From Miltoncostaeales bacterium (lineage in GTDB: Bacteria > Actinomycetota > Thermoleophilia > Miltoncostaeales > Miltoncostaeaceae): a stretch of DNA of 59,937 nucleotides. The notes under the pieces are model-generated. The model ran no database searches, was not told where the DNA came from, and saw only the letters and a list, made by a program, of their open reading frames with translations. Positions within the stretch are counted from its first letter, which is position 1; every line of letters begins with the position of its first letter. Positions 16,376-25,066 of this stretch are shown in pieces. Both the position numbers and the translations under genes were made by a program. The stretch is from the NCBI GenBank assembly GCA_030833665.1, contig JAURGT010000006.1, forward strand, positions 1 to 59,937. The letters run 5' to 3'.

Positions 16376-17395
16376 ATGGGACAGATTGTTGACGTTACGT
16401 CGACCCCGTGGATCGACTCGGGCGATGCGCCGCCGCTGGCGCTCGACCGCGACAAGCGCGACATCATCAGCCAGGGTGTCGCCGACCCGCTCGTCGACTA
16501 CGACATCGTGCCGCTCACGTACACGAACTCGCGCTGGAGCGCGTTCTTCTACCGTGCGTCTGAGGCCGACCTGAAGCACGTGCTTCCGAAGTGCCTGGAC
16601 CTCGAGGACGACGTCATCGAGTTCTGGTACGTCGACCACCTCCACACCGGTCTCGGCCCGTACGGCGAGTTCGGCCTGACGGTGGCCGCTTCCCACAAGG
16701 CTGGCGACGGCAAGACGTACTACGGCGGGTACTACCCGTACATGTACCTCACGCAGGATGCCGCTGTGTTCGCCGGCCGTGAGCCCTTCGGTTTCCCGAA
16801 GAAGATCGCCTACATCGTCACCCAGGAGCACGGTGGCAAGGAGGACGACGGCTACGGTGGGTTCGGTAACGACTACTTCAACTTCACCATGGAGCGTCGC
16901 GGTTACCTGATTCACACCGCGACCGGCCGCTACGACGACGCAGAGCTTCCGGCCAAGCCGGCGTTCTACGGCGACCCGAGCTACGGCCGCATGAACCTCC
17001 GTCTCATCACGGACCCGTCGCTCAAGACGACGAAGTGGGACCTGACGTACCTCCCCAGCGAGGTTACGAAGGCGACCGCCGCCGCCATGGGCCGTCCGGA
17101 GACTGAGGGTCAGCACCGCTTCCAGCTGAAGCCCGAGAGCATCCGCACCGCTTCGGCGGGCGCGATCCGCTCCTGGGCGCTGCAGGGCACCCCGTTCGAC
17201 AACATGGGTGCCATGCTGCCGGTGAAGGAGATGATCGGTCTGATGACGTTCAGCTTCGACCTCATCATTCCGGGTGCCGACACCATCTGGACCCAGACGA
17301 TCGAGCGCACCGACGAGGACATCGCGGACCTGCTGTTCGCGACCCCGTACGTGTACACCGGCCGTCAGCGCTTCCCGAAGCCCCCGGGCGTCTGA
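16376..17395 (+). CDS. Acetoacetate decarboxylase-family protein, copy 2
   Basis: 339 residues, closely similar to the gene before it along the whole length: shared YTNSRWSAFFYR, GLGPYGE.GLTVA.SHKAGDGKTYY, GRPETEG.HRFQ.KPESIRTAS and TPFDNMGA.LPV.EMIGLMTFSFDLI. The GFPKK motif is kept, with Lys142/Lys143. The ribosome site AGAGGAAA lies 8 nt upstream. Two diverged copies in tandem, both with the catalytic lysine, suggest a heteromeric enzyme or two related substrates. A strong terminator follows. Confidence 0.85.
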   Translation: MGQIVDVTSTPWIDSGDAPPLALDRDKRDIISQGVADPLVDYDIVPLTYTNSRWSAFFYRASEADLKHVLPKCLDLEDDVIEFWYVDHLHTGLGPYGEFGLTVAASHKAGDGKTYYGGYYPYMYLTQDAAVFAGREPFGFPKKIAYIVTQEHGGKEDDGYGGFGNDYFNFTMERRGYLIHTATGRYDDAELPAKPAFYGDPSYGRMNLRLITDPSLKTTKWDLTYLPSEVTKATAAAMGRPETEGQHRFQLKPESIRTASAGAIRSWALQGTPFDNMGAMLPVKEMIGLMTFSFDLIIPGADTIWTQTIERTDEDIADLLFATPYVYTGRQRFPKPPGV

Positions 17396-17425
17396 GTCCA
17401 ACTCAGATACGGAAGCAGCACCCTT

Positions 17426-17460
17426 GGGGGTGGGCCTTCGGGCCCACCCCCTTGTTTTTT
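17426..17460 (+). terminator. Strong intrinsic terminator after the decarboxylase-like pair
   Basis: An 11-bp perfect stem (GGGGGTGGGCC with its complement) with a TTCG loop, followed by TTGTTTTTT. It is the clearest classic rho-independent terminator in the window. Confidence 0.93.
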
Positions 17461-17596
17461 CCCACATCCCAGCCGGCGCTCCAGCGCGCCCAGCGCGCGC
17501 GCCGGCAGGCCCGCGACGGCGCACACTGCATGCCGCGCAGCCACCGGGGCGCAGGCCCACTACCGGGCCAAGGTCACCGCCCTCCGGCGGTAGGCC

Positions 17597-18958
17597 TCAG
17601 TACATGTGGACGGGCGTGCCGTACGAGGCGAACTCGTACAGGTACGGCGCGAACGGCGCGGCGATCCTTACGCACCCGTGCGATGCCGGGTAGCCCGGCA
17701 CGTCGGGGTACTCGTGGAACGCGAAGCCACCCGTGAAGTACGACGCATAGGGCATCCATGAGCGGAACGGGATCGACCAGCTCATGAGCTCCTTGCGGTA
17801 GATCGAGTAGGTGCCGCGCGGAGTGTTGCCCGCGGAGCCGCTCGAGAAGTGGAGGGCGCGCACCACCCGGCCGCCGCGCACGAGCAGCACGACCTGGCGG
17901 TCGATGTAGCCCTCGAGCCACTTGCCGCCGCCCGACTTCCTCGCCCGGGGGCGTCCGGCAACCGCGAGGCGCTGCTGCGTGCCGGCATCGGCTGTCCCCG
18001 TACGCTCGAGGCCGTTCCAGCCCTGAAAGCCCATGATCGCCTGCGACAGGGCGTAGTTCGACGTGTTGCCGGGCGTGGCGTTCGCCGGCAGGTACCCGAG
18101 CTCCGCAAGGCGGCTCACCTGGCCCCGCGCGATGTCCATGTCCAGGGTGTGGAACATAAGACCACGGATGGCCGGGGTGATGCGCCGCGGGGCCGCCAGA
18201 GCCGGCGACCCGTTGGCGGCGTTCGGCACCGTGATGAGCCGGATGTAGTCGTTGGTCCAGCCCGCAGCGGCGAGGCGGTTGCGCAGCTGCATGGTCAGCT
18301 TCGGCGGCACGGTCGCGTCCATTGATCCGCGGATGAGCGTGATGTGCTGGCGGTTCCTCTGGGCGCGGATCTTCGAGTTACCCCCGAGGGTGACCGGGAT
18401 GAGGTCCTGCTGGGTGGCCGGGTCGAGCGTGACCACGCGCGTGGGATCGAACGCCGACACGCCGAGCGCCCCATCGATGCGGCTGGGCAGGCTGAGGGTC
18501 ATGCTCACGGCGAACGACGCACCGCTCGACTCGCCGAGTGCCACGAGCCGCGTGCTGTTCATGTCGGTGCGCCGGTCGAGCCGGTTCAGCAACTCGTCGA
18601 CTGCGGTGGCGTCCGCTGCGCGCCGATCGGCCTGCATCGGGTACCAGCACTGCTGGTTGGCGAGAGACGCGCACGGAAGCGCGTCGAGCGCCACGGCCAC
18701 TGCGCCCGCGCGGTGGATCGAGTAGCCGAAGCGGTCGAGGGCATCCTGCGCGGTTGTGCCCTCGCGGGGGAACACGAGCACGACCGGCGGCCGCACGCCG
18801 GGCCTCACCGACTCCGGAGCGCTGATGATGGCGTGGCGCACCACGCCGGCGGCCGAGAACGAGATGTCCTCGTTGGAGCCGACGGCAAGGCCGGGGACTG
18901 CCAGCAGGGCGAGCGCGCCTGCCGCGACGGCGGAGATACGTGCGGACATGCCACGCAT
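17597..18958 (-). CDS. Secreted fusion of an esterase-like domain and an L,D-transpeptidase
   Basis: About 453 residues from the ATG at 18958 (another ATG at 18949). A signal peptide (ISAVAAGALALLAVPGLAVG) leads. Residues about 45-280 look like an alpha/beta hydrolase of the LpqC/feruloyl-esterase type: PPVVLVFPREG, a nucleophile elbow GESSGASFA (Ser near 144), and LIRGSMDATVPPKLT with a likely acid. Residues 290-345 (LAELGYLPANATPGNTSNYALSQAIMGFQ) look like a peptidoglycan-binding repeat. The C-terminus is a YkuD catalytic domain with HEYPDVPGYPASHGCVRI (Cys near 429). L,D-transpeptidases crosslink peptidoglycan or attach proteins to it. This fusion of esterase and transpeptidase is unusual. 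Confidence 0.87.
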   Translation of the reverse strand: MRGMSARISAVAAGALALLAVPGLAVGSNEDISFSAAGVVRHAIISAPESVRPGVRPPVVLVFPREGTTAQDALDRFGYSIHRAGAVAVALDALPCASLANQQCWYPMQADRRAADATAVDELLNRLDRRTDMNSTRLVALGESSGASFAVSMTLSLPSRIDGALGVSAFDPTRVVTLDPATQQDLIPVTLGGNSKIRAQRNRQHITLIRGSMDATVPPKLTMQLRNRLAAAGWTNDYIRLITVPNAANGSPALAAPRRITPAIRGLMFHTLDMDIARGQVSRLAELGYLPANATPGNTSNYALSQAIMGFQGWNGLERTGTADAGTQQRLAVAGRPRARKSGGGKWLEGYIDRQVVLLVRGGRVVRALHFSSGSAGNTPRGTYSIYRKELMSWSIPFRSWMPYASYFTGGFAFHEYPDVPGYPASHGCVRIAAPFAPYLYEFASYGTPVHMY

Positions 18959-19004
18959 ATTCTGCGCGACCGCAGGCCGCCCCTCCCCCTGTATGTTCCG
19001 CGCC

Positions 19005-20135
19005 ATGACCGACCAGACCGCCGATATCCGCATCCCGCTCGATCACCTGCCCGCTGATGGGCGCTTTGGCAGCGGGCCGTCCAAGGTGCGCGTAGAGGCC
19101 CTGCGCGCGCTCGCCGAGACCGGCTCCGCGTACATGGGCACCTCGCACCGGCAGAAGACCGTGAAGGACATGGTGGGCCGCGCGCGCTCGGGGCTGTCGC
19201 AGCTCCTGGGGCTGCCCGACGGCTATGAGGTGCTGCTCGGCAACGGCGGAGCCACTGCGTTCTGGGACGTCGCGGGCTTCAGGCTGGTGCGCGAGCACAG
19301 CCACCACGCGGTGTTCGGGGAGTTCTCGTCCAAGTTCGCCCAGGCCATGGCCGAGGCGCCTCACGTGGCCATGGCCACCACGGTGGAGGCCGATCCCGGC
19401 AGCCACCCGCACGTGGTCGCCGTGGATGGTGCCGATGCCTACGCGCTCACGCAGAACGAAACCTCGACCGGCGTATGCATGCCGGTGGCGCGCCCGGCCG
19501 GTGCCGACCCGAATGCCCTGGTGCTGGTAGACGCCACCTCGGCAGCGGGTGGCATGGCCGTGGACCCGGTGGAGTTCGACGTCTACTACCTCTCGCCGCA
19601 GAAGGCGCTGGCCAGCGACGGCGGCCTGTGGCTGGCTGCCTGCTCCCCCCGCGCGCTGCAGCGCATCGACGACCTCGCCGGCCGCTGGGCGCCGGCATCG
19701 CTCGACCTGCTCATCGCCCGCGACAACTCGGTGAAGGACCAGACCTACAACACGCCGGCCCTCGCCACGATCTTCCTGCTGGTGCAGCAGGTGGAGTGGA
19801 TCCTGGACCAGGGCGGCCTCGCCTGGGCCGAGTCGCGCTGCCGCGAGGCGTCGGGCGTGCTGTACGACTGGGCCGAGGCGCACGAACTGGCCACGCCCTT
19901 CGTGGCCGACCCCGCTATGCGCAGCCCTGTGGTGGTGACCATCGACCTCGACGACCGCGTGGACGCCACCCAGGTGTGCTCCGTGCTGCGCGCCAACGGC
20001 GTGGTGGACACCGACTCCTACCGCAAGCTGGGGCGCAACCAGATCAGGGTGGCCACCTTCCCGGCTATCAGCCCCGATGACACCCGCCAGCTCGCCTCCT
20101 GCCTCGACTACGTGGTGGGGCTGCTGGCCGGGTAG
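19005..20135 (+). CDS. serC: Phosphoserine aminotransferase
   Basis: 376 residues, the usual size of the actinobacterial type. It converts 3-phosphohydroxypyruvate and glutamate to phosphoserine in serine synthesis. Seen: FGSGPSKVR (residues 21-29), MGTSHRQK, LLGNGGATAFWDVA, the ALTQNETSTGV phosphate loop, LVDATSAAGG with the PLP-contacting Asp, and the Schiff-base lysine at 200 in YYLSPQKAL. The end reads RVATFPAISPDDTRQLASCLDYVV. An in-frame ATG at 18993 would add four residues. The gene is divergent from the L,D-transpeptidase fusion. Confidence 0.94.
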   Translation: MTDQTADIRIPLDHLPADGRFGSGPSKVRVEALRALAETGSAYMGTSHRQKTVKDMVGRARSGLSQLLGLPDGYEVLLGNGGATAFWDVAGFRLVREHSHHAVFGEFSSKFAQAMAEAPHVAMATTVEADPGSHPHVVAVDGADAYALTQNETSTGVCMPVARPAGADPNALVLVDATSAAGGMAVDPVEFDVYYLSPQKALASDGGLWLAACSPRALQRIDDLAGRWAPASLDLLIARDNSVKDQTYNTPALATIFLLVQQVEWILDQGGLAWAESRCREASGVLYDWAEAHELATPFVADPAMRSPVVVTIDLDDRVDATQVCSVLRANGVVDTDSYRKLGRNQIRVATFPAISPDDTRQLASCLDYVVGLLAG

Positions 20136-20144
20136 GGTCGTCGC

Positions 20145-21233
20145 ATGGCGCACAAGGCGAGCAAGGGCGATCGCGCCCCTGAGCTGACCACCGAGGGCAT
20201 CGAGCGCTTCGAGGTGGACCAGGAGGTCAGGAGTGCGCGCGGTGAGCTGGTGAACGCGGTGCGCGACGTGCTGCAGGGCGCGCACCCCGGCGACGTGCAG
20301 GCCGTGGCCGACTGGCTGACCGCCGTGGCGGACGGGACGTCCACGGATGACCTGCAGGCGCTGGGCAACGCCCTGGCCGAGCACGACGAGCTGGTATTCG
20401 GCACCCCGCCCGTACATGGCGATGACGAGCTGGTAGACGACTGGCGCACGGCGCCGTACCCGTATCGCAACCTCATGCGCCGCAAGGCGTACGAGAAGCA
20501 GAAGTACCGGCTGCAGGTGGAGCTGCTCAAGCTGCAGGCCTGGGTGAGGGAAACCGGCCAGCGCGTGGTGATCGTGTTCGAGGGGCGGGATGCCGCGGGC
20601 AAGGGAGGCACGATCAAGCGCTTCATGGAGCACCTGAACCCCCGCGGGGCGCGCGTGGTGGCACTGGAGAAGCCCACTGACATCGAGCGCGGGCAGTGGT
20701 ACTTCCAGCGCTACATCGAGCACCTGCCCACGCGTGGCGAGATCGTGCTGTTCGACCGGTCCTGGTACAACCGCGCCGGCGTCGAGCACGTGATGGGCTT
20801 CTGCACCCCCGAGGAGTACGCGGAGTTCATGCGCCAGGCACCCGAGTTCGAGAGCCAGCTGGTCAACAGCGGCATACACCTCGTGAAGTTCTGGTTCTCG
20901 GTGAGCCGGGCGGAGCAGCAGCGCCGCTTCGCCGAGCGCGAGCATCACCCCCTCAAGCAGTGGAAGCTGTCGCCCATCGACCTCGCATCGCTCGACAAGT
21001 GGGACGACTACACGGCCGCGAAGGAGTCGACGTTCCTGCATACCGATACCGAGCAGGCGCCGTGGATCGTCATCAAGTCGGACTGCAAGAAGCGCGCGCG
21101 GCTCAACGCCATGCGCTACGTGCTGCACCGGCTCCCGTATACGGGCAAGGACGTCGAGCGCATCGGCGCCCTCGACCCGCTCATCGTGGGGCGCCCGCAC
21201 GCGGTGCTCGAGGAGGAGAGGGCGCCCCGCTAG
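20145..21233 (+). CDS. ppk2: Polyphosphate kinase 2
   Basis: 362 residues, 9 bp after serC. It moves phosphate between polyphosphate and nucleotides. The Walker A motif is GRDAAGKGG (residues 147-155) and the Walker B-like lid motif is DRSWYNR (204-210). PRGARVVALEKP, QWYFQRYIEHLP and KQWKLSPIDLASLDKWDDYT match the family. The N-terminal 100 residues are an acidic extension found in some actinobacterial members. It most resembles class I PPK2 (nucleoside diphosphate as acceptor), but class assignment by eye is uncertain. Confidence 0.93.
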   Translation: MAHKASKGDRAPELTTEGIERFEVDQEVRSARGELVNAVRDVLQGAHPGDVQAVADWLTAVADGTSTDDLQALGNALAEHDELVFGTPPVHGDDELVDDWRTAPYPYRNLMRRKAYEKQKYRLQVELLKLQAWVRETGQRVVIVFEGRDAAGKGGTIKRFMEHLNPRGARVVALEKPTDIERGQWYFQRYIEHLPTRGEIVLFDRSWYNRAGVEHVMGFCTPEEYAEFMRQAPEFESQLVNSGIHLVKFWFSVSRAEQQRRFAEREHHPLKQWKLSPIDLASLDKWDDYTAAKESTFLHTDTEQAPWIVIKSDCKKRARLNAMRYVLHRLPYTGKDVERIGALDPLIVGRPHAVLEEERAPR

Positions 21234-21246
21234 CCAGGCGCCCCCG

Positions 21247-22545
21247 CTACGGGGACTGGTTGGCCAGCTGGGCCACCATGAGGGCGATCAGCACCAAGGC
21301 GGCCACGAGCGTCCATCTCCGGCGGGCCTGGCTCCCCTGGCCAAGCCACTCGGCCATGGGCCACGCGAGCGGATACGCAAGCAGGCCGAGCCTCGCGAGC
21401 GACGTGACCGACCCGCTCGACAGCGGCACCACCAGCACGAGGAACGCGTAGAGCACCCACGGCGAGCGCAAACCACCCTCGCTGCGCCAGAGGCGCGCGA
21501 GCAGGAAGACGTAGATGACGCCGAACAGCACGTCGCGCACCACGGCCGACCAGTCGCCCACCGAGAGACCGGTGAGCTCGGAAATCGTTTCCTTGCCGAG
21601 CAGGTCGCGCGACCCGATGAGGTCGCCCCCGAACAGACCTCCGAGCGCCTGGCCCACGTCTGCGGGCAGGAGCGACAGCAGGCCCACACCGAGCTGGCCG
21701 CGGCCCCAGGCCGCCTGGGCTTCGAGAGGCAGGTTCCACCCGCCCTGGCGGAACTGCATGTACGCGAGGAACACCAACCCCACCACGCCGGCGGGAAGCA
21801 GCGCCTTGACCATCCTCAGGCGGCGGCCCTCCGAGCCCATGGCCCAGGCGAGCATGACCACCGGCACCACGGCGAGCACGCCCGTTGGGCGCGTGAGCAG
21901 GGCGATGGCCGCAACGCTGCCGGCCCAGCCGATGTTCCCCTTCCACGCGAGGTACCCCGCGAGCACCGCCAGGCCCAGGGCGGCGCCCTCGGTGTAGGCC
22001 ATCGAGGCCGCCACTGCGGGGGGCGCGAGCGCCAGCACCCAGGTGGCGCGCACGGCCATGTCCGGTCCGAAGCGCCCCTTGGTGAGGTTGAAGAGCGCGA
22101 CGAGGGCAACGAGGAACATCGCATTGCTCACGATGATCGAGACCCAGAACGGGTTGAGGCCAACCGCGAGCGCGGCCCACATGATCATGGGCATGAGCGG
22201 GAAGAACGCGACATTTGTGAACACCTCGCCCACCTGGCCCACGTCGAAGGCGTACCCGCGTCGCGCGATGTCGAGGTACCACGTGGTGTCCCAGGAGCCG
22301 AAGAGGTTGAGGGCCTTCGGCACCGCCTGGTCGAGGCCGATCTCCGCGCGGCCGAACGACAGGCTGGCGATCACCCCAAGGACCGTGACGAACAGGCGCG
22401 AAGCCAGCCAGGCAAGCAGCGGCACGCCGAGCCAGGCCCACCACGGAAGATCGGTGAGTCGGTTGATCCATGCTGGCCGCGACGGGCCCGGCCCCGCGGA
22501 CGCGGAGGAGGGCGCCGGCGGCGGCGGCGCCGGCTGGCCGTTCAT
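21247..22545 (-). CDS. PIG-V-like membrane mannosyltransferase
   Basis: 432 residues. After a Pro/Ala-rich cytoplasmic start come about ten to twelve membrane segments. The first extracytoplasmic loop holds FGSWDTTWYLDIARRGY, which matches the W-D-x2-W-Y active-site region of PIG-V/GPI mannosyltransferase 2 and its actinobacterial relatives. NVAFFPLMPM and TRPTG also fit. Such GT-C enzymes use polyprenyl-phosphate mannose to decorate lipids or proteins outside the cell. It starts 1 bp overlapping the gene upstream (TGATG), so the two are coupled. Confidence 0.8.
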   Translation of the reverse strand: MNGQPAPPPPAPSSASAGPGPSRPAWINRLTDLPWWAWLGVPLLAWLASRLFVTVLGVIASLSFGRAEIGLDQAVPKALNLFGSWDTTWYLDIARRGYAFDVGQVGEVFTNVAFFPLMPMIMWAALAVGLNPFWVSIIVSNAMFLVALVALFNLTKGRFGPDMAVRATWVLALAPPAVAASMAYTEGAALGLAVLAGYLAWKGNIGWAGSVAAIALLTRPTGVLAVVPVVMLAWAMGSEGRRLRMVKALLPAGVVGLVFLAYMQFRQGGWNLPLEAQAAWGRGQLGVGLLSLLPADVGQALGGLFGGDLIGSRDLLGKETISELTGLSVGDWSAVVRDVLFGVIYVFLLARLWRSEGGLRSPWVLYAFLVLVVPLSSGSVTSLARLGLLAYPLAWPMAEWLGQGSQARRRWTLVAALVLIALMVAQLANQSP

Positions 22546-23186
22546 CAGCCGGTGACGATAGGCGACCGCCGGTCGGATCGCCGAACGGAGCCCGTGACCA
22601 GTGACAGCATCCACCGGGGCGTGCTGCCGCGCGCCTCGGCGACGGCGGCATCCACCAGCGCGCCGGCATCGTCGCGGTGCACCGGATGGCCATGGCCCAT
22701 GAGCACGTGCCGGGCAGCGAAGCCCTCGAGCATGCGCGGGGGGCGCAGGCGCATGAACGGATGCGGGCCGATCACCTGATCGGGCCGCGACCGGAAGTAG
22801 GGCGGCGTGCCCACGGCCTCGGCCACCACCAGCGCCTGGCGCTCCGACCACCAGAGAGCCGACTCATGCCAGCCGCGGCCATCGCGCACCACCAGCACCT
22901 CAAAGGGGGCATCCCCGATCGCCTCGCGGGGCGTGACCACCAGTGGCACCCGGAGGTCGATCGCCATCGAGGCGCAGTCGCGCCCATGGCGATCGAGCAG
23001 CTGCAGCACGCCGGCCACCGGCGGCATCCGCGCGAGGCGAGGGCGCAGATCGGGATGATCCACGGGGTCGACGAGCCAGGTGCGGCCGTCAGCCACGAGT
23101 GCATGGGACGCGCGTTGCATGAAGCCCGGGTCCGAGGCGATCCAGCTGACCATGTCGTCGGGACCGTCGGTGAAGTGGATGTCCAT
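22545..23186 (-). CDS. Metallo-beta-lactamase-fold-like protein of unknown function
   Basis: 213 residues. The order of elements suggests a degenerate metallo-beta-lactamase fold: DGRTWLVDPVDHPDL, LLDRHGRDCASMA in the place of the H-x-H-x-D-H motif, ALVVAEAVGT, and HVLMGHGHPVH. Several metal ligands of the classic motif are missing, so catalysis is doubtful. The ATG at 23186 is preferred to the upstream ATG in a basic stretch. It is coupled to the mannosyltransferase downstream and divergent from the GH15 gene. Confidence 0.6.
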   Translation of the reverse strand: MDIHFTDGPDDMVSWIASDPGFMQRASHALVADGRTWLVDPVDHPDLRPRLARMPPVAGVLQLLDRHGRDCASMAIDLRVPLVVTPREAIGDAPFEVLVVRDGRGWHESALWWSERQALVVAEAVGTPPYFRSRPDQVIGPHPFMRLRPPRMLEGFAARHVLMGHGHPVHRDDAGALVDAAVAEARGSTPRWMLSLVTGSVRRSDRRSPIVTG

Positions 23187-23224
23187 GCCCCAATGGTGCC
23201 GCATGCGCCGCTGCATCTGGGATA

Positions 23225-25060
23225 GTGGCGGCCGTGAACCCCGCCCGCTCCATCGAGGACCACGCCCTCATCGGCGACAAGCGCACCTGTGCGCTGGTGG
23301 CCCGCGACGGGGCCATCGACTGGTTCTGCACGCCGCGGTTCGACGGACCTGCGGTGTTCTGCTCGCTTCTCGGCGGCGAGGACAACGGCGAGTGGCGTGT
23401 GGCCCCGCGGTCGGGGGTGCGGTCGTCGTCGCGACGCTACGTGGGCGAGACGCTGGTGCTCGAGACCACCCTTACGGCCGTCGAGGGCACCGTGACGGTG
23501 ACCGACTTCATGGCACCCGAGCCCACGGGTCCGTGCATCGTGCGCATCGTCGAGGGCGTCGATGGCGCCGTGCCAATGGAGTCCACGGTATCCGCGCGGT
23601 TCGAGTACGGCCGCACGCGCCCCTGGGTGCGCCACCTGCCCGAGGGCGCGGACCTCATCTGCGGACCCGAGGCCATGCGCCTGGTATCGCCCGTGCACCA
23701 CAGGCGCGTGGAGGGCGACATGGTGGCGCGCTTCACGGTGAAGCCCGGCCAGCGGGTGGGCATGACCCTCAACCACCACGCCTCCCACCTTCCGGCGCCA
23801 GCAGGGCCGGATCCGGAGCACGCCCTCGCCGAGGCGCTGTCGTGGTGGGAGGGCTGGAGCTCCCGATGCCCCTTCGAGGGAGAGTGGCGCGAGCCGGTGG
23901 TGCGGTCGCTCATCACGCTGAAGGCGCTGTCGTACGCCCCCACGGGCGCGATCATCGCGGCGGCCACCACCTCCCTGCCCGAGCACCTCGGCGGCGTTCG
24001 CAACTGGGACTACCGGTACGGCTGGCTGCGCGACGCCTCGTTCACCCTCTACGCCCTCATGCTGGGCGGCTACACGCGCGAGGCAGTGGCGTGGCGCGAC
24101 TGGCTGCTGCGCGCGGTGGCCGGCGATCCCGAGGACCTCCAGATCATGTACGGCGCGGCTGGCGAGCGGCGGCTGGAGGAGTGGGAGGTCCCATGGCTGA
24201 CTGGCTACGCGGGCTCGCGCCCCGTGCGCGTTGGCAATGCCGCGGTCGATCAGTTCCAGCTCGACGTCTATGGCGAGGTAATGGACTCGCTGCACGTGGC
24301 CCGGCGTATCGGCGTGGAACCCGACCCCGATGCGTGGGCGCTCGAGACCGCGCTCATGAACGCCCTGGAGTCGCGCTGGCGGGAGCCCGACGAGGGCATC
24401 TGGGAGGTCCGCGGGCCGCGGCGTCACTTCACCCACTCGAAGATCATGGCGTGGGTGGCGTTCGACAGGGCGATCCGGGCGGTGGAGAAATCGGGCCTCG
24501 AGGGCCCCACCGACCGGTGGAAGGCGATCCGCCAGGAGATCCATGGCGAGGTGTGCCGCGAGGGCTTCGACACCGCCCTTGGATCGTTCGTGCAGGCCTA
24601 CGACGTGCCGCGGCTCGATGCCAGCCTGCTGATGATCCCGCTCGTGGGTTTCCTGCCGGCGGATGACCCGCGCGTGATCGGCACCATCGACGCCATCCAG
24701 CGTGACCTCACGCGTGACGGGCTGGTGATGCGCTACGCGGATGTCGGCAGCGAGGGCGTGGACGGCCTGCCCGCGGGCGAGGGGGCCTTCCTGCTGTGCA
24801 CCTACTGGCTCGTGGACAACCTCGCCATGGCGGGGCGCCAGGACGAGGCGCGGGCTCTCTTCGAGCGCCTGCTCACCCTGCGCAATGACGTGGGCCTCAT
24901 GGCCGAGCAGTGGGACCCGGCGTCCGGACGCATGCGGGGGAACTTCCCGCAGGCGTTCTCGCACGTGGGGCTCGTCAACTCGGCGTGGAACCTCGGCAAC
25001 AAGGGCGGCGCTGCCGCCCGGTGGGCGCCCGCGGGCAGCCCGGTCGTCGCGGGGGCGTAG
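23225..25060 (+). CDS. Glycoside hydrolase family 15 protein (glucoamylase/trehalase type)
   Basis: 611 residues from GTG 23225; GTG 23234 is an equal alternative. The N-terminal beta-sandwich begins with SIEDHALIGDKRTCALVARDGAIDWFC, typical of actinobacterial GH15 trehalases. The (alpha/alpha)6 barrel shows NWDYRYGWLRDASFTLYALM, NAAVDQFQLDVYGEVMDSLH, KIMAWVAFDRAI and LMAEQWDPASGRMRGNFPQAFSHVGLVNSAW, which includes the region of the catalytic glutamates. It probably hydrolyses trehalose or another alpha-glucoside in the cytoplasm; no signal peptide is seen. The two activities cannot be separated from sequence alone. Confidence 0.9.
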   Translation: MAAVNPARSIEDHALIGDKRTCALVARDGAIDWFCTPRFDGPAVFCSLLGGEDNGEWRVAPRSGVRSSSRRYVGETLVLETTLTAVEGTVTVTDFMAPEPTGPCIVRIVEGVDGAVPMESTVSARFEYGRTRPWVRHLPEGADLICGPEAMRLVSPVHHRRVEGDMVARFTVKPGQRVGMTLNHHASHLPAPAGPDPEHALAEALSWWEGWSSRCPFEGEWREPVVRSLITLKALSYAPTGAIIAAATTSLPEHLGGVRNWDYRYGWLRDASFTLYALMLGGYTREAVAWRDWLLRAVAGDPEDLQIMYGAAGERRLEEWEVPWLTGYAGSRPVRVGNAAVDQFQLDVYGEVMDSLHVARRIGVEPDPDAWALETALMNALESRWREPDEGIWEVRGPRRHFTHSKIMAWVAFDRAIRAVEKSGLEGPTDRWKAIRQEIHGEVCREGFDTALGSFVQAYDVPRLDASLLMIPLVGFLPADDPRVIGTIDAIQRDLTRDGLVMRYADVGSEGVDGLPAGEGAFLLCTYWLVDNLAMAGRQDEARALFERLLTLRNDVGLMAEQWDPASGRMRGNFPQAFSHVGLVNSAWNLGNKGGAAARWAPAGSPVVAGA

Positions 25061-25066
25061 GCGCCG

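Noticed and set aside
18378-21200. A 940-codon open frame on the minus strand
   Set aside because: It covers serC, ppk2 and part of the transpeptidase fusion in the opposite direction. Long antisense frames are expected in DNA this GC-rich, and its protein is a His/Arg/Val-rich mix with no domain.
22772-24964. A 730-codon open frame on the minus strand
   Set aside because: It is antisense to the GH15 gene and overlaps the MBL-like gene; composition is of a shadow frame.
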